A stretch of 64,000 nt of DNA from Sulfuritalea sp. (GTDB lineage: Bacteria; Pseudomonadota; Gammaproteobacteria; Burkholderiales; Rhodocyclaceae). The notes below the pieces were generated by a model that was given only the letters and a program-made list of their open reading frames with translations, was not told the origin of the DNA and did not search any database. Both the position numbers and the translations under genes were made by a program. Of the stretch, positions 8,945 through 17,815 are shown piece after piece; position 1 is the stretch's first letter; each line of letters begins with the position of its first letter. The DNA is taken from contig JADJVS010000016.1 of assembly GCA_016710465.1 (NCBI GenBank), positions 310,001-374,000 of the forward strand. The letters run 5' to 3'.

Positions 8945-10134
8945 GGCAGGCTGACAGTGAATTCGGCGCCACCACCCGGGCTGGAGACGACATCGATGCT
9001 CCCGCCGTGGGCGCGCACCACGCCGTGGGCGATCGCCAAGCCAAGGCCCGTGCCGTCGCTGCGAGTGGTGAAAAACGGCTGGAAGAGGCGGCCGACGGTA
9101 GCCTTGTCCATGCCGGGCCCGTTATCGCGTACGGCAATCAGCACCGCGCCATCGTCTCGCCGGGCGGACAGCTCGATCCGGGCGTCGGCGATCCCATCCA
9201 CCGCCTGCAGCGCATTTTCCAGCAGGCTGATGAACGCGCTGACCAGCGATTTGCGCGTGCCGACGACGCGAGCGTCGCCTGTATCGTCATCGACAAGCAG
9301 GCGCGAACCCGTCTTGGCCAGCAGCGGCTCGAAGTTCTGCGCCAATTCGGCGAGCAGTTCAGAAACCGCGAAACGATCCTGCCCCTGGGCCTCGCCGCGC
9401 GCGAACAGCAACATGTCCTGGATCAGGCGCTCGATATGTTTGAGGCGCGCCACGGTCTTTTGCGCGATGGTGCCGCGGCTTGCCGCCGGCAGCTCGGGGT
9501 TTTCCAGATTGCCGGCGTAAAGCAGCGCGGCGGCCAGCGGCGTGCGCAACTGATGAGCCAGTTGCGCAGCCATTTCCCCCATCGCGGCAAGGCGTTGCGT
9601 GCGTTCGGCCTGCTCCTTGAGTTCCTGGGCTTCGGTAATGTCGTGGAGCAGGACTATCCGTCCGCCCGACTCACCCAGGGGCGTCACATCGACCGCCAGA
9701 TGCCGCGCGCCAACCGTGAATTCGCCAGGCGTCTCGCCGGGAACCAGGGTATCGCCATAAATCGCCATCCAGCTTGCGCCCAGCTTTGCATTGCGCAGGA
9801 ACGCCTCGGCGGCCGGGTTGATCTGGACCACGCTGCCGGCATCGTCGAGCACCACGACGCCGGCCGGCAAGGCATCCAGCAGCGTGCTCAGGCGCTCGGT
9901 TAGCGCCGCCTTTTCCTGATACTGCTGACGCAGCGCGCCGTTGGCAGCCTCCAATTCACCCGTCAGGCGCGCCATCTGGCCTTGCAACTCGCTGTAGGCC
10001 CCGCTCAGTTCCTCCGATGCGCGACTGAACAGGCGGAAGGCTTCGGCCAGGCGCAAAGCCTCGTCCGGGGCAACCTGGCCCGGCGCCACCGGAGATTCCG
10101 GGATGTCGACGGCAGTCGTGGCGGCGATTCGCAT
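8929..10134 (-). CDS. fleS: Flagellar sensor histidine kinase (FleS/FlrB type)
   Basis: A 401-residue soluble kinase, partner of the adjacent FleR. A coiled coil (residues 30-80) and a PAS domain (85-175) precede the HisKA domain, with phospho-acceptor His in AAQLAHQLRTPLA. The ATPase domain has the N box (LLENALQAVDG), G1 (DNGPGMD) and G2 (GTGLGLAIAHG). No membrane segment is present, as in FlrB/FleS, which sense flagellar assembly state in the cytoplasm. No clear sigma54 site precedes it, so it may depend on sigma70 or an earlier regulator. Confidence 0.9.
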   Translation of the reverse strand: MRIAATTAVDIPESPVAPGQVAPDEALRLAEAFRLFSRASEELSGAYSELQGQMARLTGELEAANGALRQQYQEKAALTERLSTLLDALPAGVVVLDDAGSVVQINPAAEAFLRNAKLGASWMAIYGDTLVPGETPGEFTVGARHLAVDVTPLGESGGRIVLLHDITEAQELKEQAERTQRLAAMGEMAAQLAHQLRTPLAAALLYAGNLENPELPAASRGTIAQKTVARLKHIERLIQDMLLFARGEAQGQDRFAVSELLAELAQNFEPLLAKTGSRLLVDDDTGDARVVGTRKSLVSAFISLLENALQAVDGIADARIELSARRDDGAVLIAVRDNGPGMDKATVGRLFQPFFTTRSDGTGLGLAIAHGVVRAHGGSIDVVSSPGGGAEFTVSLPCRKN

Positions 10135-10215
10135 GGGGCCGGATGATGGCAGAATCGGGTGCGACCCACAAGAAAGGCGCTGCCCGATATGCCGGTAAAA
10201 ATTGCCGCTTCTTCG

Positions 10216-10231
10216 TGGAATCGCGCTTGCT
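10216..10231 (+). promoter_or_regulatory. Sigma54 promoter of the fliF operon
   Basis: The sequence TGGAATCGCGCTTGCT keeps the invariant GG and GC ten bases apart and a perfect -12 TTGCT; the -24 has A for C. It lies 72 bp before the fliF ATG. Confidence 0.7.
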
Positions 10232-10302
10232 AGGGCGGTCCATACTGCCCATGCGGGTGTATCGACCCGAAACTCGCGGGCAAACAGGACCCCACGGACA
10301 AC

Positions 10303-11937
10303 ATGGCAGAAACCGCAGCGGCCGCATCCTCATTTCCGCTTTCACCGGAGGCCTTCGGCCGCATGGGCGCCAGCCAGAAGCTGTTCAGCCTGCTCGCCGT
10401 GGCCCTGCTGGCGGCGGTGCTTGTCGTCGGCGTCATGTGGGCTCGAGAGCCTGCATACGCCGTCCTGTTCTCGATCCAGGACGAAAAAGACGGTGGCCAT
10501 GTCGTCACCGCCCTTCAGCAACAGAACGTTCCCTATCGCTTCAGCCAGGGCGGCCATACCATACTGGTGCCCCAGGCCGTGGTGCATGACACGCGCCTCA
10601 AACTCGCCGCCCAGGGCTTGCCCAAGGGCGGCCTGGCCGGCTTCGAGTTGCTGGAAAACCAGAAAATGGGCATCAGCCAGTTCGCCGAACAGGTGAACTA
10701 CCAGCGCGGCCTTGAAGGCGAACTGGCGCGTTCGATCCAATCGCTGGCCGTGGTCAAGGGCGCCCGGGTGCATCTGGCAATCCCCAAGCAATCGGCCTTC
10801 CTGCGCGAGGACCAGAAGGCCTCGGCCTCGGTGCTGGTGAGTCTCGCTCCCGGCCGCAGCCTGGATCAAGCCCAGGTCGCCGGCATCGTCAACCTGGTGG
10901 CATTCAGCGTGCCGCAACTGACTCCGAAAAACGTCAGCGTCATCGACCAGGAAGGCAAGCTGATCTCGCAGCAGGTCGATCCGACGCGCGACGCCGGACT
11001 GGATGCCGCGCAGATCCGTTTTGTGCGCGAGATCGAGAACGCCTACACACAGCGCATCGAGTCCATTCTCGCCCCCATTGTCGGCAACGGCAATGTCAAG
11101 GCGCAAGTGGCGGCTGATATCGACTTTTCGCAAACCGACCAGGTTGCGGAAACCTACCGGCCGAATCCCACCCCGGCGACCGCGATTCGCAGCCAACTGA
11201 CCTCCGAGACGGGCAGCGGCTCGCCGGCGGCGGCCGGCATTCCCGGCGCGTTGAGCAACCAACCCCCGGCGCCGGCGACCGCGCCGCTGGTCCAGCCGGC
11301 GCAGGGCCAGGCCGCAACCGCAGCGGCAGGCAACCAGAATTTCAGCCGCAACTCGACGGTAAACTATGAAATCGACAAGACCGTGCGCCACACCAAGGGC
11401 GCGCCCGGAGCCGTTCGCCGCCTTTCCGTCGCGGTGGTGGTTAACTACCGGAAGGAAGCTCCCAAGGATCCAAAAGACGCCGCAAAGGCCCAGGCCGTGC
11501 CGCTTTCGGAAAATGACCTCAAGCAGATCAACGAATTGGCGCGCGAAGCCATGGGCTTCAACAAGGAGCGCGGCGATACCCTGAACGTGGCCAACGCACC
11601 GTTCACGCCGGTCGAAAAGGAAGTCGTCCCGGACGCGCCGATCTGGCAGAGCCCGACCTTGATCTCGACGGTCCTCGAATACGCGCGCTATCTGCTGATC
11701 GCGATCGTCGGCTTCTGGCTCTGGTCTCGCGTCGTCAAGCCGGTGCTGATCAGCTTCGCCGAGGCCGCGGCGCGAGCAGCGGCCGAACGCGCGGCGGCGG
11801 CCGTGGAAGAGCCACAGACAGCCCAGCATCAACACAGCTACGAAACCAAGCTGGCGGCCGCGCGCGAAATCGCAAAACAGGATCCGAAGGCCGTCGCCGC
11901 GATGATCAAGGACTGGGTGGGGCGCGGTGAAGCCTGA
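10303..11937 (+). CDS. fliF: Flagellar MS-ring protein FliF
   Basis: A 544-residue inner-membrane ring protein that forms the base of the basal body and houses the export gate. A first membrane helix (LFSLLAVALLAAVLVVGVMW) is followed by periplasmic ring-building motifs (LYSIQ-like AVLFSIQD, QVNYQRGLEGELARSI, RVHLAIP). A second helix lies near residue 465 (LLIAIVGFWLWSRVV). The cytoplasmic tail for FliG binding is at the end. It overlaps fliG by 11 bp, which suggests translational coupling. It is the first gene of the large plus-strand fli operon. Confidence 0.97.
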   Translation: MAETAAAASSFPLSPEAFGRMGASQKLFSLLAVALLAAVLVVGVMWAREPAYAVLFSIQDEKDGGHVVTALQQQNVPYRFSQGGHTILVPQAVVHDTRLKLAAQGLPKGGLAGFELLENQKMGISQFAEQVNYQRGLEGELARSIQSLAVVKGARVHLAIPKQSAFLREDQKASASVLVSLAPGRSLDQAQVAGIVNLVAFSVPQLTPKNVSVIDQEGKLISQQVDPTRDAGLDAAQIRFVREIENAYTQRIESILAPIVGNGNVKAQVAADIDFSQTDQVAETYRPNPTPATAIRSQLTSETGSGSPAAAGIPGALSNQPPAPATAPLVQPAQGQAATAAAGNQNFSRNSTVNYEIDKTVRHTKGAPGAVRRLSVAVVVNYRKEAPKDPKDAAKAQAVPLSENDLKQINELAREAMGFNKERGDTLNVANAPFTPVEKEVVPDAPIWQSPTLISTVLEYARYLLIAIVGFWLWSRVVKPVLISFAEAAARAAAERAAAAVEEPQTAQHQHSYETKLAAAREIAKQDPKAVAAMIKDWVGRGEA

Positions 11938-12928
11938 GGAAGGCATAGAGAAGAGCGCCATCCTGCTGCTTTCGCTCGGCCAGGATGAGGCCGCCGAGGT
12001 ATTGAGGAACCTCGGCCCCAAGGAAGTCCAGAAACTTGGGCACGCCATGGCGGCCCTCAAGCAGGTGCCGAGGGAGCGGGTCGAATCGGTAATCGACGAA
12101 TTCTCGAAGCACGCCGCCAAGGGCGCGCCGGTTGCCATCGACAACGAAGCGATCAAGGCCATGTTGACCAAGGCGCTGGGCGACGACCGTGCCGCCAGCC
12201 TGATCAGCCGCATCATGTCCGGCAACGACACGGCCGGCATCGAAGGCTTGAAATGGATGGACGCGGCCAGCGTCGCCGACCTGATACGCAACGAACATCC
12301 TCAGATCATCGCCACGATACTGGTGCATCTGGAGTTCGACCACGCCGGCGATATCCTCAAGTGCTTTACCGACCGCCTGCGCAACGACGTGCTGCTGCGC
12401 ATCGCGACACTCGATGGCGTGCAGCCGGTCGCACTGCGCGAGCTCAACGAGGCGCTGACGCGCATCCTTTCCAACTCGGCAGCCAACGTCAAGAAAACCG
12501 CCATGGGCGGAATCCGCCACGCCGCCGAAATCCTGAATTTCGTCGGGCAATCGAACGAAACGGCGATCATCGACAACGTCAGGGAATACGACCCCGACCT
12601 GGCGCAAAAAATCCTCGACGAGATGTTCGTGTTCGAGAACCTGCTCGACATCGACGACCGGGGCATCCAGTTGCTGCTGCGTGAAGTCCAGTCCGATGCG
12701 CTGATCGTCGCGCTCAAGGGCGCCTCGCCGGAACTGCGCGAGAAGGTGTTCAAGAACATGTCGCAGCGCGCGGCGGAAATGCTGCGCGAGGATCTCGAAT
12801 CCAAGGGTCCGGTGCGGCTTTCCGAGGTCGAGAACGAGCAGAAGGAAATCCTCAAGGTGGCCCGCCGGCTGGCCGAAGAGGGCCAGATCCAGCTCGGCGG
12901 TGGCGGCTCGGACGACGCCTTCGTTTAA
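11927..12928 (+). CDS. fliG: Flagellar motor switch protein FliG
   Basis: A 333-residue protein that couples stator torque to the rotor. It starts with GTG inside the fliF tail. The N-terminal FliF-binding part has KSAILLLSLGQDEA; the middle has the EHPQIIATILVHL (EHPQ) motif; and the C-terminal torque helix includes LLIDDRGIQ-like DIDDRGIQLLLREV and LREKVFKNMSQRAAEML. Length and order are standard. A 200-bp gap with a conserved element separates it from fliH. Confidence 0.97.
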   Translation: MKPEEGIEKSAILLLSLGQDEAAEVLRNLGPKEVQKLGHAMAALKQVPRERVESVIDEFSKHAAKGAPVAIDNEAIKAMLTKALGDDRAASLISRIMSGNDTAGIEGLKWMDAASVADLIRNEHPQIIATILVHLEFDHAGDILKCFTDRLRNDVLLRIATLDGVQPVALRELNEALTRILSNSAANVKKTAMGGIRHAAEILNFVGQSNETAIIDNVREYDPDLAQKILDEMFVFENLLDIDDRGIQLLLREVQSDALIVALKGASPELREKVFKNMSQRAAEMLREDLESKGPVRLSEVENEQKEILKVARRLAEEGQIQLGGGGSDDAFV

Positions 12929-12997
12929 CGGCCGAAGGCAGGTTTCGTCGTTCCCTGACTGGAGCCTCGCCTCAAACGAGCGGCCCATCGCGGTCAT

Positions 12998-13046
12998 CTA
13001 CGTAGTGACCGCAGTTTGCAGCGTGATACACGGATAAACAATCGGC
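12998..13046 (+). promoter_or_regulatory. Conserved 48-bp element, copy B (upstream of fliH)
   Basis: The copy reads CTACGTAG, CCGCAGTTTGCAGCG, then GTGATACACGGATAAACAA. It matches copies A and C at most positions and has the same internal dyads. It lies between fliG and fliH, about 45 bp before a possible sigma54 site, so here it could be an upstream activating sequence. The other two copies do not have an evident sigma54 site downstream. Confidence 0.65.
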
Positions 13047-13090
13047 CGAGTCTTTGAGACGATGCTTGCCGGACGCGTCGTGCCGGCCCA

Positions 13091-13106
13091 TGGGTCGATA
13101 ATTGCG
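13091..13106 (+). promoter_or_regulatory. Candidate sigma54 promoter of fliH
   Basis: TGGGTCGATAATTGCG keeps GG-N10-GC and a TTGC -12 box; the -24 box is imperfect. The GC lies about 27 bases before the fliH start. Confidence 0.4.
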
Positions 13107-13131
13107 CCTGCGCGTGAGCAAGGTAAGGCAA

Positions 13132-13818
13132 ATGAAGGAACACAAAATTCTCGCAGCGACTCCAAAAACCGACGACGTGGCGTGGGAACGGTGGCAACCG
13201 ACGCATTTCGGCGATGCCTCGGCCAAGGCCGCCGCCGGTGGCACCGGCAGACCCGCGGCAAACGGAATGGTGGCGGCCGGTGCCGAACTCGACGCCCTGC
13301 GCGCGGCCGCGCGCGAGGAAGGCTATCGCGCCGGGTTCGATGCCGGGCACGCCGAGGGCCTGGATGCCGGGCGGGAAGCCGCCAAGGCAGAAGGGCGTGC
13401 CCTGGCAACGCAATTGGGCAACGCCATCAGCCGCTTTGACGCCGGTGTCGCCCAGCTTGAACGGGACGTCGCCCAGGAGCTGCTGAACCTCGCGTTGGGC
13501 ATTGCCCGGCGCATTGTCGGCGACACTCTGGAGGCCCAGCCGGAAACCGTGCTCGCCAGCATCCGCGAAGCACTGGCGCAACTTCCGGCACAGCATTCCG
13601 TGGTTCACCTCAATCCCGAGGATGCGGAGCTGATCCGCATGCAGCATGGCGACACTTTGGCCCGTGCCGGACACCGGATTCACGAAAACCCGCAACTTTC
13701 GCGTGGAGACGTTCTGGTCGAAGCCGGCGGCACGCAAGTCGATGCGCGCCTGGAGACCCGCTGGCAGCGCGTGTGGGAATCCCTGGAGCCGGAGCCCATG
13801 GCCAAGGGCGGCGCATGA
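13132..13818 (+). CDS. fliH: Flagellar export ATPase regulator FliH
   Basis: About 228 residues from the ATG at 13132, chosen because AAGGTAAGG lies just upstream; an in-frame start at 13102 has no ribosome site. FliH holds FliI at the C-ring and controls its ATPase. The sequence has the typical Gly/Ala repeat helix (EEGYRAGFDAGHAEGLDAGR) and the C-terminal domain (LNLALGIARRIVGDTL, VVHLNPEDAELI). It is translationally coupled to fliI by an ATGA overlap at 13815-13818. Confidence 0.93.
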   Translation: MKEHKILAATPKTDDVAWERWQPTHFGDASAKAAAGGTGRPAANGMVAAGAELDALRAAAREEGYRAGFDAGHAEGLDAGREAAKAEGRALATQLGNAISRFDAGVAQLERDVAQELLNLALGIARRIVGDTLEAQPETVLASIREALAQLPAQHSVVHLNPEDAELIRMQHGDTLARAGHRIHENPQLSRGDVLVEAGGTQVDARLETRWQRVWESLEPEPMAKGGA

Positions 13819-15206
13819 ACACCCAGGGGCTGGCCCGCTATCTCGAACAATGCCAGGTTCACGTCGCCGGCGTGCAGACCTGCCAGATTACCGGCCGCCT
13901 GACGCGCATCAACGGGCTGGTCATGGAGGCCTCCGGCCTCAAGCTGCCGCTGGGCGCCTCGGCCCGCATCCAATTGCCGGGGGCAGGCATGGTCGAAGCC
14001 GAGGTTGTCGGTTTTGCCGGTGATCGCCTGTTCATGATGCCGGCTGAAGACGTATATGGCTTGGCGCCGGGCGCCCTGGTCCTGCCATTGGAAAGCAAGA
14101 CGCCGGCGCCGGTGATGGGGCAGGCGCGCCCCGTGCGGCGGCGCGCCGCCGACCGCACCAAGCACCTGCCGGTGGGTGACGAGCTTCTCGGGCGCGTGGT
14201 CGATGGCGGCGGCAAACCGCTGGACGATCTTGGATCGCTGCGCACCGACCAGCGCCGCTCGCTTTCCAGCAGGCCGCTGAACCCCCTGCAACGCGAACCG
14301 ATACGCCACGACATGGATGTCGGCATCCGCGCCATCAACGGGCTGCTGACCGTCGGTCGCGGTCAGCGCCTTGGTCTCTTCGCCGGCTCCGGCGTGGGCA
14401 AGAGCGTGCTGCTGGGCATGATGGCGCGCTACACCCAGGCCGATCGCATCGTCGTCGGCCTGATCGGTGAGCGCGGACGCGAAGTCCAGGAGTTTCTCGA
14501 CCAGAACCTGGGCGAGGACGGTCGCGCACGCTCTGTCGTCGTCGCTGCTCCCGCCGACGTCAGCCCGCTGCTGCGCCTGCAGGGTGCCTCGTACGCGACG
14601 GCAATCGCGGAGCATTTCCGCGATCAGGGGCACCATGTGCTGCTGATCATGGACTCCCTGACACGGTATGCCATGGCACAGCGGGAGATAGCCCTGGCCA
14701 TCGGCGAACCGCCGGTGACCCGAGGCTATCCGCCATCGGTTTTCGCGCGCTTGCCGCAGTTGGTCGAACGTGCCGGCAACGGCCCGGCCGGCGGTGGCTC
14801 GATCACCGCGTTCTACACCGTGCTGACTGAAGGCGACGACCAGCAGGACCCCATTGCCGATGCCGCGCGGGCGATTCTCGACGGCCACATCGTACTCAGT
14901 CGTCACCTTGCGGATGCCGGCCACTACCCGGCGATCGACATTGAACAATCGATTTCGCGGGCCATGACCCAATTGATAGAACCCGACCAGTTCGAATCGG
15001 CACGGCAGTTCAAGCAACTGTATTCCCGATACCAGCGCGCCCGCGACCTCATTGCCGTCGGCGCCTATTCGCCTGGTTCGGACCCCCTGCTCGATCGCGC
15101 CATCGCGATCTTCCCGCGGCTGGAAGCCTTCCTGCAGCAACCGATCGCGCAGCGCGCCGATAGCGGCTCATCCCGCGCACAACTGCGCGCGCTTTTTGCT
15201 TCCTGA
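13815..15206 (+). CDS. fliI: Flagellum-specific ATP synthase FliI
   Basis: A 463-residue F1-beta-like ATPase that powers substrate unfolding and unloading at the flagellar type III export gate. It starts at the ATGA overlapping the fliH stop. Walker A AGSGVGKS is at 190-197, Walker B is in HHVLLIMDSLTRYA, and the GLIGERGREVQEF segment lies between them. No active-site change was seen. It sits in the usual fliH-fliI-fliJ order. Confidence 0.96.
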   Translation: MNTQGLARYLEQCQVHVAGVQTCQITGRLTRINGLVMEASGLKLPLGASARIQLPGAGMVEAEVVGFAGDRLFMMPAEDVYGLAPGALVLPLESKTPAPVMGQARPVRRRAADRTKHLPVGDELLGRVVDGGGKPLDDLGSLRTDQRRSLSSRPLNPLQREPIRHDMDVGIRAINGLLTVGRGQRLGLFAGSGVGKSVLLGMMARYTQADRIVVGLIGERGREVQEFLDQNLGEDGRARSVVVAAPADVSPLLRLQGASYATAIAEHFRDQGHHVLLIMDSLTRYAMAQREIALAIGEPPVTRGYPPSVFARLPQLVERAGNGPAGGGSITAFYTVLTEGDDQQDPIADAARAILDGHIVLSRHLADAGHYPAIDIEQSISRAMTQLIEPDQFESARQFKQLYSRYQRARDLIAVGAYSPGSDPLLDRAIAIFPRLEAFLQQPIAQRADSGSSRAQLRALFAS

Positions 15207-15231
15207 GATCTGATCGCCTGAGAATCCCATC

Positions 15232-15735
15232 ATGTCTCCCCCCTTCAAGCTTCAGCCGCTACTCGACCTTTCCAAGCTGCGCCTTGATGAAGCCACGCGC
15301 GAACTGGGTCAATTGATCGCAGGCGAGCAGGAAGCCTCGCGTCGGCTGGCCTTGCTGACCCAATATCGCGATGAATACCAGGCCCGCTTTCGCACCGCGG
15401 CGGAACGCGGCCTTGGCCCCGCCGAATGGACCAACTACGGCACCTTTCTGGCGCGCATCGACGACGCGATCGTGCCCGCCGCGCAGGCGGTGGCGCTCAC
15501 CCAGCAGCGCACTCTCGCCGGCAAGCAGGACTGGGTCGGCAAACAGGGCCGCGTCCGTGCCTTTGACACGCTGGCGGATCGTCATCGCGCCATGGTGGCC
15601 AACCAGGTGAGCAAGGCCGAGCAGAAGATCAATGATGAACACGGTGCTCGCGGCCACGCCAACAAAGAAGGCGGACAAGCGGAACTCCTGGCAAGCCTGC
15701 TGGCCGACAAGGCAAAAGCTGGATTGAACACCTGA
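15232..15735 (+). CDS. fliJ: Flagellar export chaperone/stalk protein FliJ
   Basis: A 167-residue, highly helical protein. FliJ forms a two-helix coiled coil that acts as the central stalk of the FliI ring and links it to FlhA. The N-terminus (FKLQPLLDLSKLRLDEATRELGQL) and the long charged helices fit. Position between fliI and fliK supports the call. Sequence identity in this family is low, so context carries much of the weight. Confidence 0.9.
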   Translation: MSPPFKLQPLLDLSKLRLDEATRELGQLIAGEQEASRRLALLTQYRDEYQARFRTAAERGLGPAEWTNYGTFLARIDDAIVPAAQAVALTQQRTLAGKQDWVGKQGRVRAFDTLADRHRAMVANQVSKAEQKINDEHGARGHANKEGGQAELLASLLADKAKAGLNT

Positions 15736-15741
15736 CAGACC

Positions 15742-15757
15742 TGGCACAAGCCTTGCA
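15742..15757 (+). promoter_or_regulatory. Sigma54 promoter of fliK
   Basis: TGGCACAAGCCTTGCA is a near-perfect -24/-12 site 40 bases before the fliK ATG. It shows that fliK-fliR can be transcribed separately from fliF-fliJ. Confidence 0.88.
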
Positions 15758-15797
15758 GTAGATTCCGCAAGATTCGGCTTGCAGCAAGGAGAAACAA

Positions 15798-17057
15798 ATG
15801 TCCGACACACTGAACTTACCCTCATTGGCCGTGTTTCAGCTCCCGGCAAATCCTCGCGCGGATACGGCGCCGGTGGCGCCTGAGCGACTTGGCGGCCTGC
15901 CTGCGGCCGGCGGCACGATCATCAGTTTTGCCGACCTCATCAAGGCCGTGTCCGCTTCCGACGCGGGCCCATCCCTTGATATCAACGTCAGGCCGGACTC
16001 GCCGGAAGCCCCGATTGACTTGTCCGTCACGATCAGCAACCCGTCGCCACTCATCACCGTCGGAAGCCCGCTGCAACCCGAAAATCCACTGATGGCTAGG
16101 CTGCTGGCTCGGCTTGCCGGCGATGTCGCGGGAAGTTCCCCCACGGAGAAGGACGACTTGGCGACGGACGCCGGCGTGGCGAGCCCTGCCGTGCAGGGAT
16201 TGCTTGCGCCAGACCTTCCGCCGGGAACGATTCCGCCGACCCTGCCAGCGAACCCGGTGATCGCCAACCCGAACACGGCAGCGACGAAACCCGAGGTTTC
16301 GCATGCTGCCGTCGCCGTACCGCCAGCGCCGACTTTCGGTGTACCGGAGGCTACGCAACGCGAACTGCCGGCGGCATCCGCCGTCCCCGGCCAGGCGCCC
16401 GCCCAAGGCGCCGAACCGGCGGAGAGAAGCGCGCCATTTGCCGTTTCGGCGGCAAAATCTGCCGATGCCGGCAAGGCGGGCGCGTTGAATCCCAATCAAG
16501 TCGGCGTCGGCGAGTTTCGGCCCGTGTTCGAGCGCGTGAGCGACGCTGCCGGCAACATCCCCGTTCAGGGCGCCCAGCCCCAGGCGTCGACGCAGTCATT
16601 CGCCGTCGAGACGCCGCAACTCCGCATGACCACGCCCTTCGCGCAGGCCGGTTGGGTTCAGGAAGTCGATCAGAACCTGCACTGGATGGTCGGCAATACC
16701 CGGCAACAGGCGGATCTGGTGCTGAACCCGCCCGAGCTCGGGCGGATCGAAGTCACCCTGGTGATCCAGGGCGACGAGGTCAGCGCCAGCTTTGCCTCAC
16801 CGCATCAGGCGGTGCGCGAGGCGATCGAGGAATCCCTGGTCCGCCTGCGCGAGTCCCTGTCCGATTCGGGAATCAACCTAGGCCAAACGCATGTCGGACG
16901 CGACTCCAGCCGCGATGCGCCTTTCATGAAGGCGGAAGGCGATGGACAGCAAGGTCGGGGGGCACGGCAGGAAGGCACAATGCCGATCGGCACGCCATTG
17001 ACGCAGGGAAGCGCGTTTCAGTCGCGGGGTCGCGGCATGGTCGACGTCTTTGCCTGA
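15798..17057 (+). CDS. fliK: Flagellar hook-length control protein FliK
   Basis: A 419-residue secreted ruler that measures the hook and switches export specificity via FlhB. The first 300 residues are Pro/Ala-rich and of low complexity, as in other FliK proteins. The C-terminal domain is conserved: LVLNPPELGRIEVTLVIQGD, then ASPHQAVREAIEESLVRLRE. AAGGAG lies before the ATG. A second FliK-like gene lies at 45194-46330. Confidence 0.93.
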   Translation: MSDTLNLPSLAVFQLPANPRADTAPVAPERLGGLPAAGGTIISFADLIKAVSASDAGPSLDINVRPDSPEAPIDLSVTISNPSPLITVGSPLQPENPLMARLLARLAGDVAGSSPTEKDDLATDAGVASPAVQGLLAPDLPPGTIPPTLPANPVIANPNTAATKPEVSHAAVAVPPAPTFGVPEATQRELPAASAVPGQAPAQGAEPAERSAPFAVSAAKSADAGKAGALNPNQVGVGEFRPVFERVSDAAGNIPVQGAQPQASTQSFAVETPQLRMTTPFAQAGWVQEVDQNLHWMVGNTRQQADLVLNPPELGRIEVTLVIQGDEVSASFASPHQAVREAIEESLVRLRESLSDSGINLGQTHVGRDSSRDAPFMKAEGDGQQGRGARQEGTMPIGTPLTQGSAFQSRGRGMVDVFA

Positions 17058-17151
17058 TCGGTCATGCGCGGACAATCCAAACTACATCATGCAGTTCGTC
17101 ATGAGCAGACCGATCGCAGCGGCGGCTGAATGACGCAAACCGGAGAGAATC

Positions 17152-17787
17152 ATGGCTGACGCCAAGAAAACCGAAGCCGACGCCGTAGTCGCGCCACCGA
17201 AGAAAAGCAAGAGCAAATGGATCCTGTTTGCCGCGATCGGGCTGCTGCTGCTCGGCGGAGGCGGCGCGGCCGCGTTCTTCATGCTGAAGAAGCCCCCCGC
17301 CGCCGAAGGCGCCGAAAGTGCGGCCGCCCCGGCGAAGAAAAAAGTCGACCCGTCGGCGCCACCGGTGTTCTACAAATTCGACAAGCCATTCACGGTCAAG
17401 CTGGCAACCGAACAGCAGGACGCCTATCTGCAGGCCGAAGTGCAACTCAAATTGCTTGACGCGACGGGCACGGAGGTGATCAAGCAGAACGAACCCGAGC
17501 TCAAGCACAAGGTCACGCTGCTGCTTATGGGCCGCAAGGCCTCCATGCTGTCGTCCTCGGAAGGTGTGCAGAAGCTGGCCAACGAACTGCGCGACACGAT
17601 CAACAAAGTGGTCTCGCCGGTGCCGGCCGCCAAGGAAAAGCCGGCGGAGAAAACAGTTGAGAAAGCCGCCGAAAAGACGGCCGACGGCGCGAGCGCGAAA
17701 CCGCCCGAGAAGCCAGAGCCAGCCGAGTCCGCCGACCCCTCAGCCGTCGTGCAATCCGTGCTATTCTCAAGCTTCATCATTCAGTAA
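17152..17787 (+). CDS. fliL: Flagellar basal body-associated protein FliL
   Basis: A 211-residue single-pass inner-membrane protein that helps stator function. A membrane helix (WILFAAIGLLLLGGGGAAAFFML) follows a short Lys-rich start. The periplasmic FliL domain has FYKFDKPFTVKL and the YLQAEVQLKL core. The C-terminal region is longer than usual, with a Lys/Glu/Ala-rich stretch (KEKPAEKTVEKAAEKTADG) before the end. GGAGAG precedes the ATG. Confidence 0.92.
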   Translation: MADAKKTEADAVVAPPKKSKSKWILFAAIGLLLLGGGGAAAFFMLKKPPAAEGAESAAAPAKKKVDPSAPPVFYKFDKPFTVKLATEQQDAYLQAEVQLKLLDATGTEVIKQNEPELKHKVTLLLMGRKASMLSSSEGVQKLANELRDTINKVVSPVPAAKEKPAEKTVEKAAEKTADGASAKPPEKPEPAESADPSAVVQSVLFSSFIIQ

Positions 17788-17815
17788 CTCCCGCCCTCGC
17801 CGGGCGTGGATTTCC

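Noticed and set aside
7121..9520. Long plus-strand open frame (799 codons) opposite fliE, fleR and fleS
   Set aside because: It covers three well-supported genes in antisense and the product has no recognisable domain.
10342..12291. Long minus-strand open frame opposite fliF and fliG
   Set aside because: Antisense shadow; no ribosome site and no recognisable product.
13000..13020. Sigma54 promoter inside copy B (TGACCGC..TTTGCA)
   Set aside because: The GG of the -24 box is missing and the spacing is one base short; the other two copies do not keep it.
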